Shown: piece by piece, positions 23,935 through 34,420 of the stretch
How the letters are laid out: each line of letters opens with the position of its first letter
Numbering within the stretch: position 1 is the first letter of the stretch
Assembly: GCA_028826165.1 (NCBI GenBank)
Contig: JAPDFW010000147.1
Location: 432,501-496,500, forward strand
Direction: 5' to 3'
Source of the DNA: Anaeramoeba ignava
Lineage: Eukaryota; Metamonada; Anaeramoebidae
DNA: 64,000 bases
Notes under the pieces: model-generated
The model's input: the letters and a program-made list of their open reading frames with translations, nothing else
Told to the model about the DNA's origin: nothing
The model's database searches: none
Program-made: the position numbers and the translations under genes

Positions 23935-24330
23935 ATTTTGAATTTGATTTTGATTTTGAATTTGATTTTTATCTTGATCTTGAATTTGAATTTGAATTTG
24001 ATTTTGATTTTGATTTTGATTTTGATTTTGAATTTGATTTTGATTTTGAATTTGATCTTGATCTTGATTTTGAATTTGATTTTGATTTTGATTTTGATTT
24101 TGATTTTGATTTTGATTTTGATTTTTATTTTGATTTTTATTTTGATTTTGATTTTGATTTTGATTTTGATTTTGATTTTGATTTTGATTTTGATTTTGAT
24201 TTTGATTTTTATCTTGATTTTTATCTTGATTTTGATTTTGATTTTGATTTTGATTTTGATTTTGATTTTGATTTTTATCTTGATTTTTATCTTGATTTTT
24301 ATCTTGATTTTGATTTTGATTTTGACTTGT
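23935..24330 (-). repeat. Coding (AATCAA)n Asn-Gln repeat block 2 with Asp-Lys interruptions
   Basis: Minus-strand reading gives NQ dipeptides with periodic DKNQ and IQ variants. The plus-strand reading (DFDFDF, ILILIL) is an artefact. Confidence 0.85.
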
Positions 24331-24884
24331 ATTCCAAACCTTTTTTTTGGTAAATCTGGAAACTTTAAAATTTTGATTCTTATTTTTGGTGTCTTTCTTT
24401 AATTTCCAAATATGTTTTTTTGGTTTATTTGTTTTTGAGTCTTGTACTTTATCCTTTATTAAAAAATCTTGCTTTTCATTTTGAATCTCATTTTTATTTT
24501 GGATTTTGTCTTGATTTTGTTCATATAAATTGTTTGACTGCTGTTTATTTTCTTTTAAATTATTTTTATCAGTCAAAGGTGGAAATTTTTGTAATTTTTG
24601 TTCTATTTTAGTGATTTCATATTCTGTTTCATTTTCAAGATCTGGTTTTGATTTTATTTTTTTAAACCGACTTTTTGTTTGAGTTTGATTGTGTTCTATT
24701 TTTTCTTGTTGTTTGTCATTGTTTTCTGAGGTTTTGGTAAATTCACTTGTTTTTGTTTTGTTTGTTTTTTTCCATCTCAAGCTTTCTGGTTTTGCTGTTT
24801 TGAAAATTTAAGAGTATTGATATATTAATATTAAATATTTAAATAAATAAATCAATAAATAAATCAATCAATAAATCAATCAAT

Positions 24885-25095
24885 CAATCTTAAATGTTTA
24901 AATAAATGTTTAAATAAATGTTTAAATAAATGTTTGAATAAATGTTTAAATAAATGTTTAAATAAATGTTTAAATAAATGTTTAAATAAATGTTTAAATA
25001 AAATATTGAATAAAATATTGAATAAAATATTGAATAAAATATTGAATAAATGTTTAAATAAATGTTTGAATAAATGTTTAAACAAATGTTTGTTA
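24885..25095. repeat. AAATGTTTAAAT 12-mer array in Q/N-rich gene intron 1
   Basis: About 17 copies of a 12-base unit (TAAATGTTTAAA and TAAAATATTGAA variants) inside intron 24795-25175. Confidence 0.88.
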
Positions 25096-25320
25096 AATTT
25101 ATCTTTTTTTTTTATTGAAAAAAATTGGGAAAAAAGTGTATTGATTTATTTATTAAAAAAATAAATAAAAATTACAAGTTTGTTCGTTTTGCTGATTTGA
25201 ATTCGTTTTTAAAGGATGTTTCCATTGTCTTTGTTGATATTTAGGTGCTTGTTTGTTTGATCTAAATTTAGAATAATTTTTATCTAAATTAAAATTTGAA
25301 TAAAAAAAAGAATTTGACAT

Positions 25321-25537
25321 TTTTAAAAAAAGGAAAAATAATAATAAAAAGGAAAAAAAGGAAAAAATGAAAAAATGAAAAAATTAAAATAAAAATAAAA
25401 ATAAAAAGATAATGATTAGTCATAATTAAAAATATTTTTTTTTTATTTTTTTCCGTTTTTTTTTTTTCATTTTTTTTTTCCTTTTTTTTTGTTATTGTTT
25501 GTTTTTTTCATTTCTTCTTTTTTCTTTTACATTTAAA
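25321..25537. promoter_or_regulatory. Divergent intergenic region between the Q/N-rich and ankyrin genes
   Basis: A 217-base spacer between two divergent start codons, so it should hold both promoters. It has poly-A/G-rich sequence beside the minus gene and long poly-T runs before the ankyrin ATG. No specific motif is identified. Confidence 0.4.
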
Positions 25538-28500
25538 ATGGAAGATGTAATTTATTTATTAATTAATTTATTAATTTGATCGAAATTTAAAATGAAAACT
25601 TATTTTTATAATTTCTTTTATTGAATAAATTTTTAAAAGCTTACAAATGAACTTTTTACAGCAACAGAAAATCAAGATGCTGAAAAAATTCAAGAATTAA
25701 TAAAGAGAGGAGCTGATTTAGATCTTGAAAAAAGTGTAAAAAAAATTTTTTTAAATTTTCATTTAAATTCCTTTTTTTGCTTTCAAATTGTTTAAAAATA
25801 ACTTTTAATTTTAATTTATATTTTATGAAAGTTTTTTTTAAAAGAATAAATTCCCAAAAAATCAAAATAACAATAAAATCTAAAACAAAAACAACAATAA
25901 CAACAAAAATAAAATCAAAATCAAAATCAAAAACAAAAACAAAAACAAAATCAAAAATAAAAATCAAAATCAAAATCAAAAACAAAAACAAAAACAAAAA
26001 CAAAATCAATAACAATAAAAATCAAAATAAAAAACAAAATCAAAAACAAAAACAAAAACAAAAACAAAAATAAAAACAAAAACAAAAACAAAAACAAAAA
26101 CAAAAACAAAAACAAAAACAAAAACAAAAACAAAAACAAAAATAAAAACAAAAACAAAAATAACAATAAAATCTAAAACAAAAATAAAAACAAAAATAAC
26201 AATAAAAAACAAAATCAAAATCAAAATCAAAAACAAAAATAAAATCTAAAACAAAAACAAAAACAAAAACAAAAACAAAAACAAATCAATTAATATTTAA
26301 AAAATGATTTGCGAAGTTTTTTTCTTTTCTTTTCTTTTAATTTCTATTATTACTTCTTTTTAAAATTGAATCTTTACAACGATCACTTTTTTTTTTCTTT
26401 TTGAAAGCAAAAAAAAGAAACAAAAAAAATAACAACAACAAAAAACAATTTATTAAAATTATTGTTTGGTTTTATTTTTCTAGCATGTAAAAGAAATAAC
26501 TTATTTAAATAATTGAAAAAGTTTTTTTTTGATTTTTTTTAATTTTTTTTTCATCTTGTATTACTATAAATTTATAAAGGGTTGGACACCTCTTTTAATT
26601 GCAAGTCAAGAAGGATTTCTTGAAATTGTTGCTCTTTTATTATCACATGGTGCTGATGTTAATCATCAAAATGATGTAAATTTACAAAACAAAATTTTTA
26701 AATTAAAAACAATATAAAATTCCACAAAAATTAAAATTAAAAAATAAAATTAAAAAATAAAACAACAAAGAATTGAATATACAAATATTGCAAATCTTTA
26801 AAATTATAAATAAAATTAATATTAAAATTAAAATTAAAATTAAAATTAAAATTAAAATTAAAATTAAAATTAAAATTAAAATTAAAATTAAATTTAAAAT
26901 TCAAATTAAAATTAAAATTAAAATTAAAATTAAAATTAAAATTAAAATTAAAATTAAAATTAAAATTAAAATTAAAATTAAAATTAAAATTAAAATTAAA
27001 ATTAAAATTAAAATTAAAAATTAAAATTAAAATTAAAATTAAAATTAAAATTAAAATTAAAATTAAAATTAAAATTAAAAATTAAAATTAAAATTAAAAT
27101 TATATTAAAATTAAAATTAAAATTAAAATTAAAATTAAAATTAAAAATTAAAATTAAAAATTAAAATTAAAATTTAAAATTAAAATTAAAATAATTAAAA
27201 TTAAAATTAAAATTAAAATTAAAATTAAAATTAAAATTAAAATTAAAATTAAAATTAAAATTAAAATAATTAAAATTAAAATAATTAAAATTAAAATTAA
27301 AATTAAAATTAAAATTAAAATTAAAATTAAAATTAAAATTAAAATTTAAAATTAAAATTAAAATTAAAATTAAAATTAAAAATTAAAATTAAATTTAAAA
27401 TCATAATTAAAATTAAATTTAAAATTAAAATTAAAATTAAATTAAAATTAAAATCAAAATTAAAATTAAATTCAAAATTAAAATTAAAATTAAAATTAAA
27501 ATCAAAATCAAAATTTAAAATTAAAATTAAATAGAATGTAAATTTTTTATTAAATTTTAAAAGAAAAGCTTAAATCAAAAAAAAATATAACAAATTTTAA
27601 ATGATTAACTTATTTAATGAAATAGGGAGCCTCAGCACTTTATATCGCAAGTCAAGAAGGACATTTAGAGGTTGTTAAAGAATTACTTTCACATAAATGT
27701 GATGTTAACCAAAGAAATCTTGTTCGTTTAATTTTTTTAAAAAACAACTCAAATTTCAAATTTTGAATAATTTATATATTTATTTATAATTTTTTAGAAT
27801 GTAAAAACAAAATTTAATTAAATTTAATAAGAATTTGTTTATGTTTATTAATTTCTTTTTATAATTCAAGGATGCAACACCCCTTTTAATTGCAAGCCAA
27901 GAAGGACATCTTGAAATTGTGAAAGAATTACTTGAACATGGTGCAGACATGGAAGTTATTGATAAAGTAATTTTCAAATTTAAAGAAAAATAAAAATAAA
28001 ATTAATAATTAAAAATTAATAGGAAGTAAATTTTTAAAAAAATTTTTTGAGTTTTAATTTTAATTTTAATTTTGATTTTAATTTTGGAAAATAGAATGTA
28101 ATTTTTTATTATTTTCAATTTTTTTTTTTCGATTAAATTTAGTAAATTTCTTTTTTTTTTAAAAGGGTGATAATCCACTTCAATATGCAGTTACAAATGG
28201 ACATATTAGTATTGTAAAAGAATTATTAGCACGAGGAGCACAGATCGATTGCCAAGATACAGTATGAATAATAAATAATTAGAAATGAATAAAAATAAAA
28301 GGAAATTTTAATTTTTAATTAATTAATTATTTTTAATTATTTTTAGTATGTAAAATTATTTCAATAAATTTTTTTCAGTTTTAGAAATGGAATTTATTTA
28401 TTTATTTATTTTTTTTTTTTAGGGAGATACTCCATTAATTTTAGCTTGCGATTCTGGTTATGAAGAAATAGTTCAATTATTATTAGATAAAGGTGCTGAT

Positions 28501-28802
28501 ACATCAATTAAAAATTCTGTTTGTTTCAAAATGAATTTTAAATTTTAATTTTAATTTTAATTTAATTTTATTTTATATTATTAGAGTGTAAATTGATCAA
28601 TTTTAGATTTATATTTTTTTAATAGATAAGAAAAATAATTGATTTAAATTGATTTAATTTCATAAATTAGGGAAAAACTGCTCTTTCTTCTGCTAAAACA
28701 ACAGAAATTAAAAACATATTAAAAAATGCTCGAAAAAACTCACAAGCAGGCAATGGAAAGTCAAAAGGACCATTTTGCTCTTGTTTTACAAGCAAAAATT
28801 AA
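25538..28802 (+). CDS. Ankyrin-repeat protein, one repeat per exon with 3-base microexons
   Basis: Exons: 25538-25546 (MED), then six 96-base exons at 25640-25735, 26580-26675, 27626-27721, 27871-27966, 28166-28261 and 28423-28518, then the terminal exon 28671-28802. All junctions are phase 0. From the second repeat on, each exon starts at the Gly or equivalent of G-x-TPL (GWTPLLIASQEG, GASALYIASQEG, DATPLLIASQEG, GDNPLQYAVTNG, GDTPLILACDSG, GKTALSSAKT). Each gives 32 residues, one short of the 33-residue ankyrin repeat. Each intron after a 96-base exon contains an AG|NNN|GTAA element supplying the missing codon, so the mature protein is predicted at 244 residues. Ankyrin stacks bind protein partners. 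The C-terminus has CSCF (possible palmitoylation) and a basic tail. The partner is unknown. Exons are well supported; microexon use is inferred. Confidence 0.88.
25860..26288. repeat. AACAAAAACAAAAATAAAAATC repeat array in ankyrin intron 2
   Basis: Hexamers AAAAAC, AAAATC and AAAAAT fill the central part of the intron ahead of microexon 1. Confidence 0.88.
26484..26486 (+). other. Predicted 3-base microexon 1 (CAT, His)
   Basis: Preceded by TTTTTCTAG and followed by GTAAAAG. Would place His between GAD-LDLEKS and GWTPL, completing 33 residues. Confidence 0.65.
26715..27530. repeat. TTAAAA hexamer array in ankyrin intron 3
   Basis: About 130 near-perfect copies of AAATTA, ending immediately before microexon 2 at 27535. 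A short frame of K/I dipeptides (26773-27024) is an artefact. Confidence 0.92.
27535..27537 (+). other. Predicted 3-base microexon 2 (AAT, Asn)
   Basis: Preceded by AAATAG and followed by GTAAATTT. Places Asn between VNHQND and GASAL. Confidence 0.65.
27798..27800 (+). other. Predicted 3-base microexon 3 (AAT, Asn)
   Basis: Preceded by TTTTTTAG and followed by GTAAAAAC. Places Asn between VNQRNL and DATPL. Confidence 0.65.
28023..28025 (+). other. Predicted 3-base microexon 4a (GAA, Glu)
   Basis: Preceded by TTAATAG and followed by GTAAATTT. Places Glu between MEVIDK and GDNPL; possibly alternative to 4b. Confidence 0.55.
28095..28097 (+). other. Predicted 3-base microexon 4b (AAT, Asn)
   Basis: Preceded by AAATAG and followed by GTAATTTT, 69 bases after 4a. 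Using both would give a 34-residue repeat; using either gives 33. Confidence 0.55.
28347..28349 (+). other. Predicted 3-base microexon 5 (TAT, Tyr)
   Basis: Preceded by ATTTTTAG and followed by GTAAAATT. Places Tyr between IDCQDT and GDTPL. Confidence 0.65.
28585..28587 (+). other. Predicted 3-base microexon 6 (AGT, Ser)
   Basis: Preceded by ATTATTAG and followed by GTAAATTG. Places Ser between TSIKNS and GKTAL. Confidence 0.65.
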
Positions 28803-29165
28803 ATTCCTTTTCTTTCTTTCTTTCATTCTTTCATCCCTTCTTTTTTTCTTTTTAAATTGAATTTGATTTTGAATTTCTTTTTCTTTTCAAATTTCCCTTT
28901 AATTTTACTCTTAATTTTTACGTTTTTTTTTCATTTTGGTTTAACCACAAAAAAAAAAAAAAACAACCAGAAATTGTTATTCAATGACAAGAATAAATAA
29001 TATCAAAACGAATTTAAATTTATTAAATTTTCAAATCCAAAAAAAAAAGAAAAAGAAAAAGAAAAAGAATTTTTTTCATTTTTTTTCTTTCTTCTTTTTA
29101 ATCTAAAAAATAAATTAAAAAATAAAAAGAGAAGAAAAGAAATAATTTTAATTTTGTATTTATTT
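28803..29165. other. Intergenic spacer without a gene
   Basis: T-rich sequence with TTCTTTC runs after the ankyrin stop, then A-rich AAAAAG runs before the RING gene. No gene or RNA structure recognised. Confidence 0.6.
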
Positions 29166-29930
29166 ATGAAAAAAATAACTGACTTAAAACAATTAAAAGA
29201 AAAATATCGATATAAAACTGAAGATGAAACTTGTCCAATTTGTAAATCAAAATATCAAGATCAAACAATGTTAGATAAATGTTTCCATTCCTTTTGTTTT
29301 ACATGCATTGGATCTTGGGCAAAGATATCACAATTATGTCCGTTGTGTAAATCAAAATACACATCAGTTATTCATAATATTGTTGCTGATTCTGAATTCA
29401 AAAGAATTCCGATTGAAGAATTTCGAAAAATTGATTTAAAAAATTTTTCAAATCAAAAAAATATGGAAAAAAATCCTTTTATGATTTGCAACATTGAAGA
29501 CTATAAAAGAATGCTTTATAACTTTTATTTTGACCCTGTTTTCGAATTTGTTGAAAAAACAAGTTCTTTTGATATTCAACAGTTTCCAAAACTGCAAAAA
29601 AGAATAAAAGATTTTGTTCATTTTGAATTGAAGTTTGTTTTAGAATCTTTTGGATTTAATAATGAAAAGGAAAAAAATATCCAAAAACAAAATCAAGACA
29701 GTAATTTTGATATAATTATGGATTATATAATTTCCGTTATTTTTGAATTTGGAGTTGATGAAGAAATTTTAAAGAAAAAATTAACTGAATTTCTTTTTGA
29801 AAAAACAAACATATTTATAAAGGAATTAATGGCTTTTTTGCATGTAAATGAAGAGTTAGAGAATTATAATAGGAAATTAATAGAGATTATAAAAGAAATT
29901 ATTTTAGGAAAAGAAGAAAAAGAAAAATAA
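29166..29930 (+). CDS. TOPORS-like C3HC4 RING finger protein (probable E3 ubiquitin ligase)
   Basis: A single exon of 254 residues, starting at the first ATG after in-frame non-ATG codons. The N-terminal RING finger uses C23, C26, C39, H41, C44, C47, C58 and C61 (CPICKSKY ... CFHSFCFTCIGSW ... CPLCKSKY). The wording just after it, SVIHNIVADSEFKRIPI, closely parallels TOPORS/ICP0-like RING proteins (FDSIFHSVRAEDDFKEYVL in human TOPORS). The remainder is a charged helical region without membrane segments. RING proteins of this group transfer ubiquitin, and TOPORS itself also promotes SUMOylation in the nucleus. No RS-rich tail is present, so it is far shorter than animal TOPORS. Function beyond E3 activity is unknown. 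Confidence 0.85.
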   Translation: MKKITDLKQLKEKYRYKTEDETCPICKSKYQDQTMLDKCFHSFCFTCIGSWAKISQLCPLCKSKYTSVIHNIVADSEFKRIPIEEFRKIDLKNFSNQKNMEKNPFMICNIEDYKRMLYNFYFDPVFEFVEKTSSFDIQQFPKLQKRIKDFVHFELKFVLESFGFNNEKEKNIQKQNQDSNFDIIMDYIISVIFEFGVDEEILKKKLTEFLFEKTNIFIKELMAFLHVNEELENYNRKLIEIIKEIILGKEEKEK

Positions 29931-30100
29931 AATAAAATAAAATAATAATTAGTAATAAATATAAAAAAATGAATAATTTATTTATTTTTCTCCTTTTATT
30001 TTTTTTTCTCCTTTAAAAAAATTAAATTTTTTTTTCATTTTTTTTTTCATTTTTTTCTTTTCAAAAGTAAAAACAAAAGTAAAACGTTTATTATTTTTTC

Positions 30101-33100
30101 ATGGAACAAAATCCTACTGTAAGTATTTAAAATAAAAAAAAATAAACTTCAAATTAAAAATTCAAATTAAAACCTCAAATTAAAAAATAACGGAAAAATA
30201 AATTTCTTTTTTTTTTCTTTTTCTTTTTTTTCCATGTTTCAAAATAGGCACTTAAACTTAAAAATCTTGGTAACACAGCTTTTGGACAAGGAAATTGGAA
30301 AAAAGCAATAGAATACTTTTTGCAAGCAATTGAAGTTGATCCAACAAATCATATACTTTTCTCAAATCTCAGCGCAGCATATTTAAAAGATGGACAAAAT
30401 GAGAAGGCGTTAGAAGCAGCCGAAAAATGTGTTTCCTTATCTCCGAACTGGGCAAAAGGATATGGCCGAAAGGGATCAGCACTGTTTTATCTTCAAAAAT
30501 ATCCCGAAGCTTACTCCGCATATCAAGCTGGTCTCAATATCGAACCGGATAATGCGATACTACTTGATGGTAGGAAACAAACTGAGCAGGTACTTATGGA
30601 ACAGCAGCAAGCACAAGGTCTGGGAGACTTCCAAGATAAGCTCCAAGTTTTATTTTCTCCAAAAGTTTGGGAAATTGTTCAAAATTCTCCAAAGTTATCC
30701 CCTTATTTGCATGATATTGATTTTAGAAATATGATAGAAGCAATCCAGAAAGACCCTAATTCTGTTCAGAAGTATATCATGGATCAACGTTTGATGCAAT
30801 TGATAAGTGAGATTCTTGGTCTTAATTTTGATGATATACAAAAAGAAACTGAAGCTCAAGAACAAAAAGAAACTGAAGCTCAAGAACAAAAAGAAACTGA
30901 AGTTCAAGAAAAAAAAGAAGATCAAAATTGTAATTTAAATATAAATTTAAATATAAACATAAATATAAATATAAACATAAATATTAATATAAATATAAAT
31001 ATAAATATAAATATAAATTTTAATATAAATATAAATATAAATATAAATATAAATATAAATATAAATATAAATTTAAATATAAATATAAATATAAATATAA
31101 ATATAAATATAAATATAAATATAAATATAAATATAAATATAAATATAAATATAAATATAAATATAAATATAAATATAAATATAAATATAAATATAAATAT
31201 AAATATAAATATAAATATAAATATAAATATAAATATAAATATAAATATAAATATAAATATAAATATAAATATAAACATAAATATAAATATAAATATAAAT
31301 ATAAATATAAATATAAATATAAATATAAATATAAATATAAATATAAATATAAATATAAATATAAATATAAATATAAATATAATTATAAATATAAATATAA
31401 ATATAAATATAAATATAAATATAAATATAAATATAAATATAAATATAAATATAAATATAAATATAAATATAAATATAAAATATATAAATATAAATATAAA
31501 TATAAATATAAATATAAATATAAATATAAATATAAAATTTAAATATAAAATATAACATAAATATAAATATATAAATCTAAAATAAACAAAATATAAATAT
31601 AAATATAAAATAAAAATCTAAATATAAATTTAAATATAAATATAAATAATAAATATAAATATAAATATAAAATATAAATATAAATATAAATATAAATATA
31701 AATATAAATATAAATATAAATATAAATATAAATATAAATATAAATATAAATATAAATATAAATATAAATATAAATATAAATATAAATATAAATATAAATA
31801 TAAATATAAATATAAATTTAAATATAAATATAAATATAAATATAAATATAAATATAATTATAAATATAAATATAAATATAATTTAAATATAAATATAAAT
31901 ATAAATATAAATATTAATTTAAATATTAATTTAAATATAAATATTAATTTAAATAATTTAGTAAATCAAGAACAACCAATGGAACAAGAAAAAGAACAAC
32001 CAATTCAACAAGAACAGGAAAAACAAGAACATCCAGAATTTGAAGGAAATCAACCAAACGAACACTTCAATGAAACCAAAGAACAAAAAGAACAACAAGA
32101 AGAAAATCAAATCAAAAAAGATCAAGCACAAGCAATCAAAGAGAAAGGAAACAAACATTTCCGCAACAAAGAATTCGACAAAGCATTAGAATGTTACGAC
32201 GAGGCCATTACATTATACCCCAACGAAATGAGTTTCTACAACAACAAAGCAGCTGTTTATGTTGAAATGAAAGAGTATGAAAAATGTCACGAAACTCTTG
32301 ATCAAGCAATTGAATATGGACGTAAAATTTATGCACCTTTCCCAGAAATTGCGAAGCTTTTTGCACGTAAAGGAAATGCTTATCGAAAAAACGGAGATTT
32401 AAAGTCAGCAATTGAGATGTATAAGAAATCACTAACTGAAGATCGAACTGCAAGTGTGCTTGATTTATTGAACAAAACGGAAAGAGAATTCAAAGAACAA
32501 GAAAGACTAGCATATTTGGATCCCGAAAAATCATTAGAAGCAAAAAAGCGCGGAAATGAGTTTTTTGGACAACAAAAATATCCGGAAGCAATTAAAGAAT
32601 ATACAGAAGCAATTGCACGCAATCCGGATGATCATATTTTATATAGTAATAGAGCAGCAGCGTATACCAAGCTTGGAGAATATCCCTCGGCAATTAAAGA
32701 CTGTGATAAATGCATTGAATTGGATCCAACATTTATCAAGGGATATATCCGCAAGGGTTTGGCTCATTATTTCGTCAAGGAATACCACAAATCAATCGAG
32801 TATTATGAAAAGGCTCTTTCAATCGATCCTGAAAATCAGGATGCTAAAGATGGTCTTCAACGCACTACAATGAAGATTTATGAGAGTAACCAACGAGCTC
32901 AACAAGGCGATGTTGATGAGGAACAAATTCGTCGTGCTGCTCAAGATCCCGAAATTCAAGCTATTTTGACTGATCCTGCTTTTAGACAAATTATTGAGGA
33001 TATTAATACTAATCCTAGAGCTGCTGATCACCATCTTGCTGATCCTGTTATTCGTCAAAAGCTTGAAAAACTTGCTGCTGCTGGAATTCTTTCTACCAAA

Positions 33101-33109
33101 AGAAAATGA
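30101..33109 (+). CDS. STI1: Hsp70-Hsp90 organizing protein (HOP/STI1)
   Basis: Exons 30101-30118, 30248-30929 and 31962-33109 give a continuous 615-residue co-chaperone that hands clients from Hsp70 to Hsp90 in the cytosol. Order follows the family: TPR1 (residues about 7-115, LKNLGNTAFGQGNW start), DP1 (about 130-195, SPKVWEIV...IMDQRLMQLISEILGL), a Glu/Gln-rich linker, TPR2A (about 286-405; KEKGNKHF, FYNNKAAVY and ARKGNAYRK carry the EEVD-clamp Lys, Asn and Arg positions), TPR2B (about 423-540, KRGNEFFGQQKYPEAI), and DP2 (about 550-610, ending in LAAAGIL). The 1,032-base second intron lies inside the linker and is pure ATAAAT repeat. The apparent Asn-Ile open frame through it is not coding. 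Exonic composition is richer in G+C than the surroundings. Confidence 0.96.
30930..31961 (+). repeat. Intron made of ATAAAT hexamers, G only at the splice sites
   Basis: Between donor GTAATTTAAATA and acceptor AATAATTTAG the sequence is almost wholly (ATAAAT)n. No G was seen on the plus strand between the donor G (30930) and the acceptor G (31961). Removing it joins AAT-T to TA-AAT, giving Leu-Asn in frame. Confidence 0.9.
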
Positions 33110-33119
33110 ATGAATCCAA

Positions 33120-34222
33120 AATTTCCATTCAAATTCCATTTAAATTTACATTTAAATTTACATTTAAATTTCAAATCAATTCCATTTAAATTTCCATTCA
33201 AATTTCAAATCAATTCAAAATAAATTTCAAAATTCAAAATTCAAAATTCAAAATTCAAAATTCAAAATTCAAAATTCAAAATAAATTCAATTCAATTCAA
33301 TTCCAAATAAATTCAATTCAATTCAAAATTCCAAATAAATTCAAAATTCAAAATTCAATTCAATTTTGATTTCCAAATTCAATTCCAAATAAATTCAAAA
33401 TTCAAAATTCAAAATTCAAAATAAATTCAAAATTCAAATTCAATTCAATTTTGATTTCCAAATTCCAAATAAATTCAAAATTCAAAATTCAATTCAATTT
33501 TGATTTCCAAATTCAAAATTCAAAATTCAAAATAAATTCAAAATTCAATTCAATTCAAAATTCAATTCAATTTTGATTTCCAAATTCAATTCCAAATTCA
33601 AAATAAATTCAAAATTCAAAATTCAAAATTCAAAATAAATTCAAAATTCCAAATAAATTCAAAATCCAATTTTGATTTCCAAATTCAAAATAAATTCAAA
33701 ATTCAATTCAATTCAATTCAATTTTGATTTCCAAATTCAAAATTCAAAATTCAAAATAAATTCAAAATTCAATTCAATTCAAAATTCAATTCAATTTTGA
33801 TTTCCAAATTCAATTCAAAATAAATTCAAAATTCAAAATTCAAAATCCAATTTTGATTTCCAAATTCAAAATAAATTCAATTCAATTCAAAATTCAATTC
33901 AATTTTGATTTCCAAATTCAATTCCAAATAAATTCAATTCAATTCAAAATTCAAAATAAATTCAAAATTCAAAATAAATTCAAAATTCAATTCAATTCAA
34001 AATTCAATTCAACTTTGATTTCCAAATTCAAAATAAATTCAATTCAATTCAAAATTCAATTCAACTTTGATTTCCAAATTCAAAATTCAATTCCAAATAA
34101 ATTCAAAATTCAAAATAAATTCAAAATTCAATTCAATTCAAAATTCAAAATTCAAAATAAATTCAAAATTCAAAATTCAAAATTCAAAATTCAAAATTCA
34201 AAATTCAAATTCAAATTCAAAT
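33120..34222. repeat. TTCAAAA / TTTTGATTTCCAAA repeat spacer with higher-order units
   Basis: Intergenic array of AATTCAAA heptamer-like units with a recurring longer motif AATTTTGATTTCCAAATTCA that returns roughly every 60-130 bases (near 33363, 33450, 33500, 33575, 33670, 33722, 33795, 33850, 33905, 34015, 34065). The frame at 33853-34245 is an artefact. No gene in 33110-34420. Confidence 0.88.
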
Positions 34223-34420
34223 TAGGAATTGTTTATTTTTTTTAGATTTTTTTCGTTTTAATAGAAATCTGACGAACCAACAAAATCATTTTATTTTCTT
34301 AAAAAAAAAAAAAGAAAAGAAAAAAAAAGAAAATCATTTTTTCATTTTAATTTTTTCATTTTAATTTTTTCATTTTAATTCTAATTTTAATTTTAATTCT
34401 AATTTTCATTCTAAAAAAAA

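Larger units (their letters stand above)
22035..25320 (-). pseudogene. Q/N-rich low-complexity protein gene, frame broken twice
   Basis: Three exons, 25320-25176, 24794-22380 and 22267-22035, would encode about 920 residues if the frame were intact. The N-terminus is Asn/Lys/Gln-rich. Next come a basic region, a long NQ/DKNQ block (24330-23930), HSSK repeats, a Gln-rich region, a second NQ block (23110-22780), then NYQP/NYHQ repeats and an Asn-rich end (NDFV). Frame is lost at a 31-bp tandem duplication (about 23868-23930) and at a one-base deletion in the NQ array (22874-22875). Removing the duplicate and allowing one base restores both splice phases and one continuous frame, which argues the exons belong together. 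No catalytic domain is recognised; the composition is prion-like. It could be a real decayed gene or an assembly artefact. Confidence 0.65.

Noticed and set aside
25547-25639. A further 3-base microexon in ankyrin intron 1
   Set aside because: No AG-NNN-GT element is present, and none is expected because this intron does not follow a repeat exon.
30930-31558. Very long Asn-Ile reading frame continuing from STI1, and an Ile-Tyr frame on the other strand
   Set aside because: The stretch is a GTAATT...TTTAG intron; removing it rejoins STI1 TPR1-DP1 to TPR2A in frame.
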